A DNA stretch of 64,000 bases from contig JACYXH010000137.1 of assembly GCA_026745465.1 (NCBI GenBank), positions 509,501 through 573,500 on the forward strand, in the 5' to 3' direction. Both the position numbers and the translations under genes were made by a program. Each line of letters starts with the position of its first letter. Positions within the stretch are counted from its first letter, which is position 1. Of this stretch, positions 20,301 to 60,860 are shown in pieces. The stretch is from Lota lota. Lineage: Eukaryota; Chordata; Actinopteri; Gadiformes; Lotidae. Under the pieces are notes generated by a model that saw only the letters and a program-made list of their open reading frames with translations, did not search any database and had not been told where the DNA came from.

Positions 20301-23300
20301 CCCTCTCTCACCGCGTCTCCCTCCCTCCCCACGTCCCTCCCCGTGTCTCTCGCTGGTCCCTCTCTCACCGCGTCTCCCCCCCTCCCCACGTCCCTCCCTG
20401 TGTCTCTCGCTGGTCCCTCTCTCACCGCGTCTCCCTCCCTCCCCACGTCCCTCCCTGTGTCTCTCGCTGGTCCCTCTCTCACCGCGTCTCCCTCCCTATG
20501 GCACGTCCCTCCCTGTGTCTCTCGCTGGTCCCTCTCTCACCGCGTCTCCCTCCCTCCCCACGTCCCTCCCTGTGTCTCTCGCTGGTCCCTCTCTCACCGC
20601 GTCTCCCCCCCTCCCCACGTCCCTCCCTGTGTCTTTCGCTGGTCCCTCTCTCACCGCGTCTCCCCCCCTCCCCACGTCCCTCCCTGTGTCTCTCGCTGGT
20701 CCCTCTCTCACCGCGTCTCCCCCCCTCCCTGTGTCTCTCGCTGGTCCCTCTCTCACCGCGTCTCCCTCCCTCCCCGTGTCTCTCGCTGGTCCCTCTCTCA
20801 CCGCGTCTCCCCCCCTCCCCACGTCCCTCCCCAGGCTCTGTGCTTTGGTACGACGGCATCCGGCCGCCCCACCCGCAGCTCCACCAGACCCACCTGCTCC
20901 CCGTGCTGGAGGCGGGGACAGCGCCGCGTCCCGTCAGGCCGCTGACCCACTCGTTGCGGGCCCTCAAGAGCTCGGCCGAGGTGGCCCTCATGCAAGCGGC
21001 CGGTCAGATCACCGCTCAGGTACAGACGTTGGGAGTGGAACGACGGGGCCTCCCACAAGGCGGGGGCCTTTAAAACATCTTGGGCTTCAATTTTGGTTTT
21101 TAAAGCATGTCATCATTAGGATGATGTGGTTATGATGTAAGACAATGGTATGTTTTTGACTTCTTCATGACTTTGTTGTGCAGGCATTCAGGAAGACCAT
21201 GGCAATGACTCGGGGCGAGACTGACGAAGCCCTGATCTTCGCCAAGGTAGGAAATGTCATCTTCGCTTTTTTGCTTTGCTGTAATTTCTTGTTGAGAATA
21301 GTTTGTCAAAAATGCTGATTTATTTATGTTATTTAAATGCTGTGATTGTGACTTTTATGTGGGGAATTTTACGTTCCCAAGCGATGGTGGAAGAGCTGGG
21401 ATGTGTAGTACTTATATCTGGCCATTTAAGTGACAATTTGACAAATCGTGTCTTTCCAGTTTGATTTTGAGAATCGCGTCCATGGTGCCAACTTCCTGGC
21501 TTATCCACCTGTGATCGCCGGAGGGAACCGCGCCAATACCCTGCACTACATCAACAACAACCAGGTTATCAAGGTGAAGGGACAGGCCATGTCGTGGGAG
21601 CTGCACCCTTGAAACAAGCTAGGTGATCATCCCTTTGACCAAGATGATGAATACTTTTATGTTTCTCTCGTTTTTCTCGGAAGGATGGTGAGATGGTGCT
21701 TCTGGACGGAGGCTGTGAATACTTTGGCTATGTCAGCGATATCACTCGCACATGGCCAGTGAATGGCCAGTAAGTTGGGGGGGTGGGGGGAGGTTGGATA
21801 CTTACAACAGACTGTTCTTAGTTAACCTCTTTCCTCTGTGTGTGTGATGGACTGAACATTACTGAATGGACTGATTAGGGACTGAAGGATGTGAATTATA
21901 GGTGTGTAAGTATAGTGTTGTTGTGAGGAGCCAGGTGTCCTTGGAGTAAAAAGTAGTTCTTACAAACACTAGCCGTTCTTGCCATTCTGTAACTCAACCA
22001 GCACTGCTTCGCTCATAAACTGTGTGAACCTCAGGGCTGTGTACAAGACATTCAGAATTGTACTTTCTCTTTCAATTTTTCTTTCGCTTTCCCTGTATTT
22101 CACTAATTCTTTCCCCTGCTGATTCTTGATTGTGCTCTTCTTTCCTTCTTTCCTCCATTGCCTCCTTGGAAAGGTTCACTGCTGCCCAGGCGGAGCTGTA
22201 TGAGGCGGTGCTGGAGGTCCAGCTGGCCTGTCTGTCGATGTGTTCGCCAGGAGTGAGTCTGGACCACATCTACAGCTCCATGCTGGCCTTGCTGGGGAGG
22301 CAGCTGAGACGGCTGGGCATCGCCAAGGCCTCCGCCAGCGATGTTGATGTCCTGAAGGTATGTACATCAGAGCCAGGGGCGTTTCTAGGCATAGGCAACC
22401 TAGGGCGCCATCTGCAGGGGGGGAGGGGGCCAATTGTGCACCTGCTCCAATATGAACTGGTATAATTTTTTTTCTCCTTTAAGCAAGGGTAGGTCTACTG
22501 TCTAACCCCTACCTGCTCCTTTAAGCTAGTGTAGGTCTACTGTCTAACCCCTACCTGCTCCTTTAAGCTAGGGTAGGTCTACTGTCTAACCCCTACCTGC
22601 TCCTTTAAGCTAGTGTAGGTCTACTGTTTAACCCCTACCTGCTCCTTTAAGCTAGTGTAGGTATACTGTCTAACCCCTACCTGCTCCTTTAAGCTAGTGT
22701 AGGTATACTGTCTAACCCCTACCTGCTCCTTTAAGCTAGTGTAGGTCTACTGTCTAACCCCTACCTGCTCCTTTAAGCTAGTGTAGGTATACTGTCTAAC
22801 CCCTACCTGCTCCTTTAAGCTAGTGTAGGTATACTGTCTAACCCCTACCTGCTCCTTTAAGCTAGTGTAGGTCTACTGTCTAACCCCTACCTGCTCCTTT
22901 AAGCTAGTGTAGGTCTACTGTCTAACCCCTACCTGCTCCTTTAAGCTAGTGTAGGTCTACTGTCTAACCCCTACCTGCTCCTTTAAGCTAGTGTAGGTCT
23001 ACTGTCTAACCCCTACCTGCTCCTTTAAGCTAGGGTAGGTCTACTGTCTAACCCCTACCTGCTCCTTTAAGCTAGTGTAGGTCTACTGTCCAACCCCTAC
23101 CTGCTCCTTTAAGCTAGTGTAGGTCTACTGTCTAACCCCTACCTGCTCCTTTAAGCTAGTGTAGGTCTACTGTCTAACCCCTACCTGCTCCTTTAAGCTA
23201 GTGTAGGTCTACTGTCTAACCCCTACCTGCTCCTTTAAGCTAGTGTAGGTCTACTGTCTAACCCCTACCTGCTCCTTTAAGCTAGTGTAGGTCTACTGTC

Positions 23301-26300
23301 TAACCCCTACCTGCTCCTTAAAACTAGGCTAGGCGCTTTATTTTAGAAGCCTTTTTTGTCATATTTATTTAAATTTTCTTTCCATTCTGACAGAAATCAA
23401 TATATAGACAAAAAATAAGCAGTATCTGTGGCTGTGGCAGGCGTGTAATAAGCCCATCCAATTATTTCATTCAGCCAGAATGAAATGACCTACCTACCTA
23501 CCCGACCTACCTACCTGCGCGCACTCTGACCGTGCGCTCAGGGTGCAGCACCGGAGGCCTCCACTAGGCTACAGACGCGTAGTGCTAAAGCTAGCGAGCT
23601 CGTCACTTGTTTTGGGGAAGTGGCTTTGGAGGGAGGCCTGAATGTAGGGGTGGGCTATTGTAGGTTGGATACTTTGAAATCTAGCTTACTCTGGCTGGTT
23701 TCTCCAAAATGCCTACTCTAGCTTTAAGTAAAAATATGTTCTGCCTTGTAGCTGACTTAAGCTTGTGAAATGAAATCCCTGCCATAAACAGCCAGGATCC
23801 TGTCCTTGTTAATACTCTAGTCCATTATAAAGACTGTATCTTGTGTTTATCTTTAAGCCCTCGCCGATGGTGAGTGGTGAGGAAATCCCTCGTTTGGATG
23901 TTGGGTTGTTGTAACCCAACGTCCATATTTTCTTTGGAAAAGAAATGGGTGAAATGAACAAACGGAACATGCAGCTGTTTTGCTCTAACCTGGTTAGCTT
24001 TGATGTTGCTAATGAGCTCCAACTCCTCCATTTTGTTAAGCTCAAAATGCCTGTTGACATCCAAAGCTACAATGCCTCTCATTCATTCACTAAATGCACA
24101 CAACTATTTCTTGTTCTGTAGACTCCTTGAATTTTTGGTAAGGCATCTAGCAAAGTTAGTCTTACTTTGCAAATGTTCCTGTGGTATGTCTTTTACCAAT
24201 TACGTCATACATTTCATATCCTAATGCACATGTCCTCGAGGTGAACTACAAGATATTACATTATGATTGAACATTTTGTCTAAAGAAAGTTACAAGACAC
24301 TACATTCATGTTCACAATAAATCACCCCCCTTAAATACTGTCGTTCAGCCTAGTAAAACTAAGAGTCTCTAAACATTTCCAAGGTTTTTGCCTTCATGTG
24401 TTGCTTTGACCACCTAGAAACCCGTTTTCATAATTCTTATCACCCAAGATTACTTTTCACCATACTTCTATGGGGAATTTACAGACTGAATGTTTTATTT
24501 TATTCACTGTTGTATTGACCATTAGATGTTGATCTGTGGCCTCTGACCTAAACCTACCTCGCCTGGGAGTTTTTCTGTCTTGTGTGTATGGACTGGGTAA
24601 GCTGCAAAGGAACTGCCCTTCTTGGGATCAGTAAAGTTGTCTGAACTGACTTGAACTGAACATGAACCTTAAATGAACCTTAAATGAACTTCACTAAACA
24701 TTTCTACTGAACGCCAAACCTCTCTTCATGATGTGGTATTGTGGTGGAGCGCTTCAGCATATTGGTTGATAAAACCAGGATGTCAAATGCACGACACTCT
24801 GACACTTCTCTAAGACACTCCACTGATATAATGGTGTCCAGTGACCTCTTTGAAAGACACGGGCACAGCACGTGTTAATTCAAGGCAGGATTCTCTGAAA
24901 AGCCCTTTAGTACATTCAGAGTGGAGTCAAGGGGCTCCATGAGACCCTTCAGCTGAGTTCATACAGCAAGGCCATTTAAGATTAGACTTGTTACACCACT
25001 CGATTTGTCAAAGGACTTCATCAGGGCAATTTGAACATTTCACTATTATTGAGTAGCGACACCCTAACCATGAAGTATCTGGAAGAGAAGTCTTATCGCC
25101 TATCAAAATTGATTGGGTGGAGGTAATGGAAAAATAGTCTGTTGAACTTTTGCTAATTTGCATATTACAAGAGCTTGAACCTCTGGTGATCACCTGCATT
25201 CCATTGGCCGAAAATGTCTGCGTATGATTGGACGTTGTACTGTCCACGAGCTTGTCCCGTGCGCAAGTCGTCCTTTTATATTTTTTAAGTGTGTGTGTGC
25301 GTATGAGGGGTTTCACCGGGGGTCCTCTAAAAATGCTCCTCTCGTCCACAGTTCGCCCGGCACTACTGCCCCCACCACGTGGGCCATTACCTGGGCATGG
25401 ATGTCCACGACACCCCTGAGATGTCCCGATCCCGGGCCCTGCAGCCCGGGATGGCCATCACCATAGAACCAGGTACCCTGAGACACTGCCTGCTCGAATT
25501 CCCTCTTAAAGCTGACGTGGGTACGATTTGAGAGTCAAAGAGAGAGCGGAGAAAATAGCAGAGGAGGAATAATCTAAAAACACGCCCTCCCTCTCTGTTT
25601 CTCCGACCCATTGAGAAGTGTTGCATTTCACGCGCCTGTGATTGGCAGGCAAGATGGATTCCCCGAACCAATCAGGGAAGAGATGCCCCGAGTGGTCAGA
25701 AATGAGCCGGAGTGGTCTGAAATGGAAATGGTCTCATACAGAACCAGGGGCGCTCAACTCAAAACAGCTAATCTCACAGCACATTCCACTCACCAATAGC
25801 TGATGGTTAACTGTGCCATTTCTAACCAAATAAACTAAAAGAATGGCTCTTATGTCTTTCCTACAGCAGCTTAACTGCTCTTTCAGTGGGCGCAGGATAG
25901 TCTAGTAGTGGTTAGGCTGTTCCACTCCCAGGCGAAAGGTTCTGGGTTTGAAACCCACTGTCCGCAGTCTACCAGTAAGGTATTCTGGAGCAAAATGCCC
26001 AACCCACTAGCTGCTTTCACTGTAAATAAATCAATCCAAGCACATAAGTAACGACAGTAAATGTATCCAATAAAGGATGAAATACTTTACGTAAAAACCA
26101 AATACCTCATCTCTACAGGTGCCAAGACCGGCTTCCTCCTCCTCTGTGCTGAGCCTGTGTGTTATACTGTCACAGACCCTAACCTCCTCTGTGCTGAGCC
26201 TGTGTGTTATACTGTCACAGACCCTAACCTCCTCTGTGCTGAGCCTGTGTGTTATACTGTCACAGACCCTAACCTCCTCTGTGCTGAGCCTGTGTGTTAT

Positions 26301-27281
26301 ACTGTCACAGACCCTAACCTCCTCTGTGCTGAGCCTGTGTGTTATACTGTCACAGACCCTAACCTCCTCTGTGCTGAGCCTGTGTGTTATACTGTCACAG
26401 ACCCTAACCTCCTCTGTGCTGAGCCTGTGTGTTATACTGTCACAGACCCTAACCTCCTCTGTGCTGAGCCTGTGTGTTATACTGTCACAGACCCTAACCT
26501 CTGTGCTGAGCCTGTGTGCTCTTACACTGTCACAGCATCCCCACCTTGCCCTTAAAGCTAGGGTAGGCCATTTCTTTTAGAAGCATCCTTTGTCCTATTT
26601 GTTGAAATTGCTTAACATCCCGACAGCAATCTACAAATCCAATTCTCTGACAAAACAAATGAAGAACCCAGTATCTGTGGCTGTCGCAGGCCAGTAATGA
26701 GCCCATCCAGTTATTTCATTTTGCCCGAATGAAGTGATAGGCTGGCCTACATGTCTGTCTACCTGCCTACCCGGCTACCTGCGCGCACTCTACCCATGCA
26801 CCCATTGGGTAGGACCGGAGTCTTCCACAAGGCTAGGCAGACCTACTGCTCAAGCTAGCCATTTAGCCACATGTTTTGGGGGAGTGGCTTTGTAGGGAGG
26901 CCTGAAGGGAGGATCATTTCAAAATCTTGCTACCCTAGCTTTAAGTGACATGTTCGCCCATTCAACGTCAAACGCAGTCCACTCTCCCTGCAAACACTGG
27001 ATCCAGTGAATCCCAGACTTCCACGTCACTCATCCGGTCCTATTGCTTTTCCAGGTGGATAAACCCCTGCATTAGGAGCCTAATGACCCTGTCCTCTCTC
27101 CCTCTGGTCCCCAGGCCTGTACATCGCTGAGGACGACACCCGCGCCCCCACACGCTTCCGTGGCTTGGGGGTGAGGATAGAGGACGACGTGGTGATCCGA
27201 GATGAGGGGGGTCCACTTATCCTCTCCGCCGACGCACCAAAGACCATCGCGGACGTTGAAATGGCCTGCGCCCAGAGTTAG
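15975..27281 (+). CDS. xpnpep3: mitochondrial Xaa-Pro aminopeptidase 3
   Basis: Exons: 15975-16041, 16284-16406, 17321-17508, 19326-19545, 20835-21019, 21184-21246, 21460-21573, 21684-21769, 22174-22357, 25352-25472, 27115-27281. They give 1518 nt, 505 aa; the human protein has 507. The enzyme removes N-terminal residues before proline (Icp55/APP3 type, M24 family) in mitochondria. The N-terminus [22 protein letters not shown] is basic and hydrophobic, as in a mitochondrial presequence. The aminopeptidase N-domain (about 65-255) has [13 protein letters not shown] and [12 protein letters not shown]. The pita-bread domain holds all five metal ligands: Asp328 (LLDGG), Asp339 (SDITRTW), His422 (PHHVGHYLG), Glu449 (ITIEPG) and Glu473 (VRIEDD). 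The enzyme therefore looks active. Introns 2, 3, 4, 9 and 10 are loaded with micro- and minisatellites and transposon remnants. Confidence 0.96.
16605..16648 (+). mobile_element. SINE tail remnant, xpnpep3 intron 2
   Basis: CGCTTTGGATAAAAGCATCC followed by GCCAACTAACTAAATGTAA matches the conserved 3' tail seen in many teleost SINEs. The head is not evident. Confidence 0.6.
17183..17316. repeat. (TG)n/(TA)n compound microsatellite before xpnpep3 exon 3
   Basis: Three TG runs are separated by TATATA segments and end in GCGTGTGCAG, the acceptor of the exon at 17321. No conventional polypyrimidine tract is present; the 3' splice site is UG-rich. Confidence 0.93.
18241..18615. repeat. 45-bp minisatellite, xpnpep3 intron 3
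   Basis: Eight complete, nearly identical 45-bp units begin at 18241 and every 45 bp after; a partial ninth unit ends at 18615. The unit contains CAGTACAGCCTGGCCAGTAC. The period is a multiple of three and stop-free in several frames, so long spurious ORFs run through it on both strands. Confidence 0.97.
19070..19140 (-). mobile_element. LINE 3' end remnant
   Basis: AGAATCAGAATCAGAGTTGC, then TTTTATTAC and CAAGTACGC, resembles the 3' terminus of teleost LINE families in reverse orientation. It is short and degraded. Confidence 0.4.
19798..20833. repeat. 57/45-bp pyrimidine-rich minisatellite ending in the exon 5 acceptor
   Basis: About twenty units mix a 57-bp form (with CCCCACGTCCCT) and a shorter 45-bp form, all containing CTCGCTGGTCCCTCTCTCAC. 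The last unit reads CCACGTCCCTCCCCAG|GCTC and provides the AG of the exon starting at 20835. No AG dinucleotide is seen from 19773 to 20832. Confidence 0.95.
22474..23316. repeat. 42-bp minisatellite, xpnpep3 intron 9
   Basis: About twenty units of 42 bp contain CTCCTTTAAGCTAGTGTAGG and CTACTGTCTAACCCCTACC. The array abuts a MITE-like element at 23317 whose terminal repeat (CTTAAAACTAGGCTAGG) resembles the start of the unit. Confidence 0.96.
23317..23728. mobile_element. MITE-like element, copy 1
   Basis: An element of about 412 bp begins CTTAAAACTAGGCTAGGC and ends GCCTACTCTAGCTTTAAG, which are imperfect inverted repeats of each other. It shares internal blocks with 26551-26945 (CAGTATCTGTGGCTGT, AGCCCATCCA, TTATTTCATT). 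There is no coding capacity, so it is inferred to be a non-autonomous DNA transposon. Confidence 0.75.
24530..24665 (+). mobile_element. LINE 3' end remnant
   Basis: AACTGCCCTTCTTGGGATCA, then GTAAAGTTGTCTGAACTGA and short GAACT-type tail repeats, resembles the 3' terminus of teleost CR1/Rex/L2-like LINEs (GGGATCAATAAAGT). No open reverse transcriptase frame is attached. Confidence 0.5.
25890..26040 (+). mobile_element. tRNA-derived SINE
   Basis: A tRNA-like head has an A box region (TAGTCTAGTAGTGGTTAGGC) and a B box (GGTTCTGGGTTTGAAACCC at 25938-25956). A tail CTGCTTTCACTGTAAATAAA follows. It does not fold as a functional tRNA and is read as a SINE head. Confidence 0.7.
26138..26535. repeat. 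45-bp minisatellite, xpnpep3 intron 10
   Basis: Eight complete 45-bp units (CTGTGCTGAGCCTGTGTGTT, then ATACTGTCACAGACCCTAA) plus a degenerate partial unit. It ends 15 bp before the MITE-like element at 26551. Confidence 0.97.
26551..26945. mobile_element. MITE-like element, copy 2, with perfect terminal inverted repeats
   Basis: The 395-bp element begins CTTAAAGCTAGGGTAGGC and ends GCTACCCTAGCTTTAAG, giving perfect 16-bp terminal inverted repeats. The interior is homologous to copy 1 at 23317-23728. No target-site duplication is obvious. Confidence 0.8.
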
Positions 27282-28290
27282 GGCGGTGGGGAGGGACCAT
27301 GTGGGCAGCTGTTCGCATCGGGCTGCCATGGTCCTATTAGCCCCCTCCAGTGCACCACGTTGTCTTCAAAGTGTGTGCCACGACATTCTTTGCGTGCTTG
27401 TGTTGTTTATTTTCTTTGGGGGCACAGAGAAAAACGCATTGACGTGTCCCAAGTCTGGAACTCACAGTATATTTTATGGGAAATACGATTATTTAAAATT
27501 TACATTAAATGAAATTGGTTTGTTTAACTTCATGTAGTATCTCCAGGTGGAGTTGATGTTGTCCATTTGCTTGATTTCAAAATGACCATTAACATTGTTT
27601 TGAATCGATGATGGGAATGAAGCGCTGGTCATAGAGTGGAAGACAGCGATGTTATCTAAACCCTGCACTGGTTAGGCTAAACACCAAATTCTCTCCGAAG
27701 TCTACCTCCCTCGTTGAAAAGCGGTTTTGCAAACGTGCATTCGGCGATTTCTATCACATTTCGTGATACTTATCAAATGAAAAGACTTGATTGTGCTGTC
27801 CCCTTCGTATATCGCGTAATCGGTGGAACGTAAAACAGACCATTAAGCGCAAATAATGGGCAATGGGCTGGCTTTGTGGGTGCCATTTATTCTTCCATTT
27901 TGTTAAGATATCAAAATGTCTCGAGTGTAATCCATTCGTTTGCAAGAAACATAGCCTTTTGTGTTTAGACATACGTTGTAAAACAACCTTTAACTCATGC
28001 CCGTTGTTTGGAGATTCTAATGATAAAATGGTTGTAACGTCGGGAGCTTGGCGTCCACCCGTCGTTCACAGGGTTTGGCGTTTGATTGAAGTTAATTGTG
28101 ACCTGTGCATCGTGTGCTTTAGTCGCTCACTGGTGGAGCGCGACTGTCCCCTACAGATTATCACGTTAGAAGTACAACTCCGACAGAACACGAAACTGTA
28201 TTCCGGGCGATCCCGAGCAACTAACCAACCCCCCCTTACACGCCTAATGTTGCTGTACCTCCAACCCTCCCCCCGTATCAGAGGAGTAGA
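27282..28290. other. xpnpep3 3' UTR and xpnpep3-ep300 intergenic region
   Basis: This holds the xpnpep3 3' UTR, with a possible ATTAAA signal at 27504-27509 about 225 nt after the stop, then about 0.7 kb without recognised genes. The minus-strand open frame at 28066-28674 overlaps the ep300 promoter and resembles no known protein. Confidence 0.45.
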
Positions 28291-30239
28291 AACAACAAGC
28301 CGCCATTTTGTTTGTGCGGACAGACCGTAAGAAACAGGAGACACCGAGAGAAGGAGCGACTTCGCCGCCGATAACAGCCACTCCGCGAACCGCCGGTGGT
28401 ATAGAGGCGAAATCGTGTCTTGGCGTTTAATGCGACTATAGATCGCACGAACAAAAGACCAGACGCAACCGAAAACGGATCGGCAATTCAAAAAGGAAAT
28501 ACTCCGAGGATCCAAGGAAGGGGGTGTTTTTGCGGAGCGGAGACGGAGAGGAGAGGCGGAAGAGGGCAACATATTACAGCGAAGGAAAACCTGCGAAAGA
28601 AAAAATGAACGTGAATTATCATTATGTGTCCATCGCGAAGCAAGGAAATAGCACGCATAGACAATTATACACATAAATGTTTCACGGGCTCAAGGGAACG
28701 CTGGAAAGAAGAAAGACGGGGTTAAAGAAAAGGGAAATTTGTTGGGATAAACGCGAAGGGGGGCATTCTCCATCACAAAGAGTCAATGAAAGGATTTTTT
28801 GAACCCACAATATTTGGGGTGCAAGGATGATCTCTTGCATATCCACTGTTTTTCACTTCTAAAGAAGCCATATTTTGTGCCCGACGTTTTATTGAATTTT
28901 TGCCTAAGGTCGCATTTGCTTGTTTTCTGGAGTCTTATTTTTCAATTTGCCTTTCGTGCATGATTATACGCAGTGAGTGACAGTTAAAAATTGCAGTAGT
29001 TGTAACCATGCTATTTTTCAATCTGAGAAGCTTGCCAGTGTTTTCTTTGGTTGAAATCTAGGCTACATCGCTTTAGAAGTAACCCCATGGAACCTCTGCA
29101 AAATAAAACTAATTGGATCATTCTGATTGTACCCTAATTATTAAATAGTTGTTGGATAACATTTGAGAACTCTTCCAGAACAGAGAAATCTGCATCCGAA
29201 TCGATTGGCAATCAAGCAGTGATTTGGATTTTTTCTCTCTTGAATTTTGCAACCATTGCCAACCCAATTGGCTGCATCAGACCTTCGTGCGATGGGGCGC
29301 AACAACTAAATGTGCAACATGAGTCCGTTATTTTGACCCAGTGCCTTGCATGGTCAAATGTATACACTAAGGGCACAGTGGTTTACGTCCAGATGCAAAG
29401 AAGGCTTCGTGAGATGCATGGTATTTAAATGATATCCATTTTAGACGAGCTACTGTTGGACTGGTGTCTTTCGACGGAATCGTGATTTATTGGATTTATT
29501 CATTTGCACCGACCCCTGCTTTTTTTAGTGTTGAACAGGACAACATAACTCATGCTTATATTGCAGACGATCTTGAACGACTGTCACTCACATGAAGTGT
29601 TAAAACACCTACGGAGCACCTAGGTGATGTTTGGACTTGCTGGCCTTAACAGCAGAGAGAATTCGGATCAGGCGGAAGAAAGAGAAATGCCACTAAGGAG
29701 CTCTTTAACTGTTGCATGAGAGAAAGCTCCCAAAGAAAGTTACCACCACCAGGGTCGTGCGGGACTTGGCGTTTTTCGGTCGCATTTTTCCTTCCCATTC
29801 ACAGGAGGGGAGTCCTCACACGCGCGCGCCTCGTACCCGAAGCCCTACATTTCTCCGCCGACTATGGCGGACCCGACCGGCTACACCATGGAGGACAGGT
29901 CTTGGGACATTTTCGATGTCGCAGAAGAAGCTACATGAGGTAGTCGAAGGCCCCGTGCGTTCATCGACTCCACCTTGCCGCCACCTCCTCCTGCTGTGCC
30001 CGGAGAAATCCGCGAAGAAACTAAATCTCCGACAGGGGAGGGGGATTCGTATCTGCTGAGAGGGATCAACCGAGAGTGGGAACTCTGAAGGGAAGAGTTC
30101 AACATTGCCTTCTTTCCCCTACCGTCCCCCAAGCGGTGGGGGAAGAATCGGAAACAATTCCCGAGCAAGACACGGACGACAACTAGGGACATATATTCTC
30201 CCCGTGTGGATCCACAGCAATTTTTAATTCGTCAAAAAT
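28291..30239 (+). promoter_or_regulatory. ep300 promoter and long 5' UTR
   Basis: A YY1-type element AAGCCGCCATTTTG (28297-28310, reverse of CAAAATGGCGGC) and a GC/CpG-rich stretch at 28300-28580 suggest the transcription start. From there to the ATG at 30240 no convincing splice pair was chosen, so the 5' UTR may be up to 1.9 kb. It holds several upstream ATGs, including overlapping upstream frames at 29712-30059 and 29716-29943. Human EP300 also has a long 5' UTR. Confidence 0.5.
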
Positions 30240-59311
<29,072 letters not shown>

Positions 59312-59335
<24 letters not shown>

Positions 59336-59419
59336 GACATCATGTAGGACATCATGTAGGACATCATGTAGGACATCATGTAGGACATCATGTAGGACAT
59401 GGCGTAGGACATGGCGTAG
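59312..59419 (+). repeat. 12-bp tandem repeat spanning the ep300 stop codon
   Basis: Nine units: one GACATCATGAAG in the coding sequence, six GACATCATGTAG, two GACATGGCGTAG. The TAG of each of the last eight is in frame (59333, 59345, 59357, 59369, 59381, 59393, 59405, 59417). Confidence 0.96.
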
Positions 59420-60860
59420 GGAGGCTGGAGCCCAGAACACTCTGCGATTCATGGCAGAAACTGCACTCACCCAGGACAGTGTTATTATGGTTATTAAGTT
59501 TAATACTTACCCTCCGGGTTCTTTTTATACTATTATTAAATGTTATTTAAAATGTTTTCAATAAAGATACATTGAACTGAACTTCCTATGGGAGATGCAA
59601 CAATAAATCAACCGGTCGATAAATGAATTAGAATAAATGAATTGTAAGTTATTGCTGTTAATATATTTTTTTGCCAGTTGTGTACAAAGGAGGGATAGTT
59701 TCTCTATGCCCCCGCTTAGAGGATACAAACAGGATATTTTCTGGGAAGCCGGGTGGATGGTGCAGCATTTGCCTTTTTAACAAATGTTTTTAAAGATTTT
59801 AGAAGCGGTAAAGAATTAAAGAGGAAGCGATTTTAATGCAATGGACTTTTTATGTTGATTTCTTTTTTTTTCATCATTCGGTATGAATTTTTCAGAGTGA
59901 TGTGAGACATTAATGTTATTATAAACCCAAACAAGATGCATATCTTCAGTTAAAATGTTTGGTTTTTGATTTATTTATTTTTGTCCAAAGTGGGGTCGTT
60001 TTCTATTTTTTTTGTTGTTATAATGCACCCAGAGACCGCTACAATTGGTAGACATATATTTTGTAAACTGGTGTCGAGGATGGGCTGGTGTAGGATCTAT
60101 CATTTCGCCGTCTATGTATTTGGTTAGGTTTGTCCAGTCAGGAGTAAAACGATGATCTTGTCAGTGTTATGGCGGTGGAGGGCTTGAAATCTCCACCTAC
60201 AGCCAAGCGCCCCCTGTCGGCTACTGTATTGGGTATGTCATGCTGGAAGGGACTCGTCTCACAAACAGCCCGCTCCCTTTTGAATGTATGTGTGCGTGAG
60301 TGTCTGCGTGGGTATGTGCGCTCCTTCCTTAAGAAAGACACTTGATATTAAGCGAGTTGCGTCGTTGGGGAGGGACGGTTAGGGTGGCCGGTTGCATACC
60401 TGTGTGCCTGTAATATTTTTAGTATACGGGGGTGTGGAAACACCCGGGGGCTGGGCGGGGCTCGTCCACGTGTGTTTTCTTGAACTCTTGCCGTTCCGAG
60501 GAGTTTTAAGATGGAAGAGTATCTATCCAAATGGACTGTGTTGCACAGCTACGAGGAGGGGAGAGACGCGGCCCGGCCTCCCACCGTGTGTGTGCGTGTC
60601 TCGCTCTCTGTGCCTCTGCGTTTTTTTTTTCTTTATTAATTTTCTGTTGCTGCTTCCCCTGGATTTGCGCCTCCCACTCTCCGGGAGCAGAGGACCGCCC
60701 ACTTCCGGGACCGCCCTCTCGAGACTCCGCCCTCAATCTATCTTTCTGCTAAGAACTTTGGGAGTTTTAATTTAATGTTTTTTACTGTACAAAGGAAACA
60801 CAAACTGTGGACTCAAATACTGTTTTTATAATAAAATGGAAATTACAAATAAGTCATGGA
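59336..60860 (+). other. ep300 3' UTR
   Basis: AATAAA signals occur at 59560-59565 and 60830-60835, so short (about 0.24 kb) and long (about 1.5 kb) 3' UTR forms are possible. The stretch is AT-rich with T-runs and no coding potential. Human EP300 has a 3' UTR of about 1 kb. Confidence 0.6.

Noticed and set aside
19685-21135. Very long overlapping ORFs (up to 462 codons) on both strands
   Set aside because: They run through the 57/45-bp minisatellite, whose period is a multiple of three and stop-free; the real coding part is only xpnpep3 exon 5 at 20835-21019.
25890-25975. Candidate tRNA gene
   Set aside because: A and B boxes are present but the acceptor and anticodon stems do not pair; called a SINE instead.
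28066-28674. Minus-strand 202-codon ORF over the ep300 promoter
   Set aside because: No recognisable domain; lies in a GC-rich promoter/leader region where chance ORFs are common.
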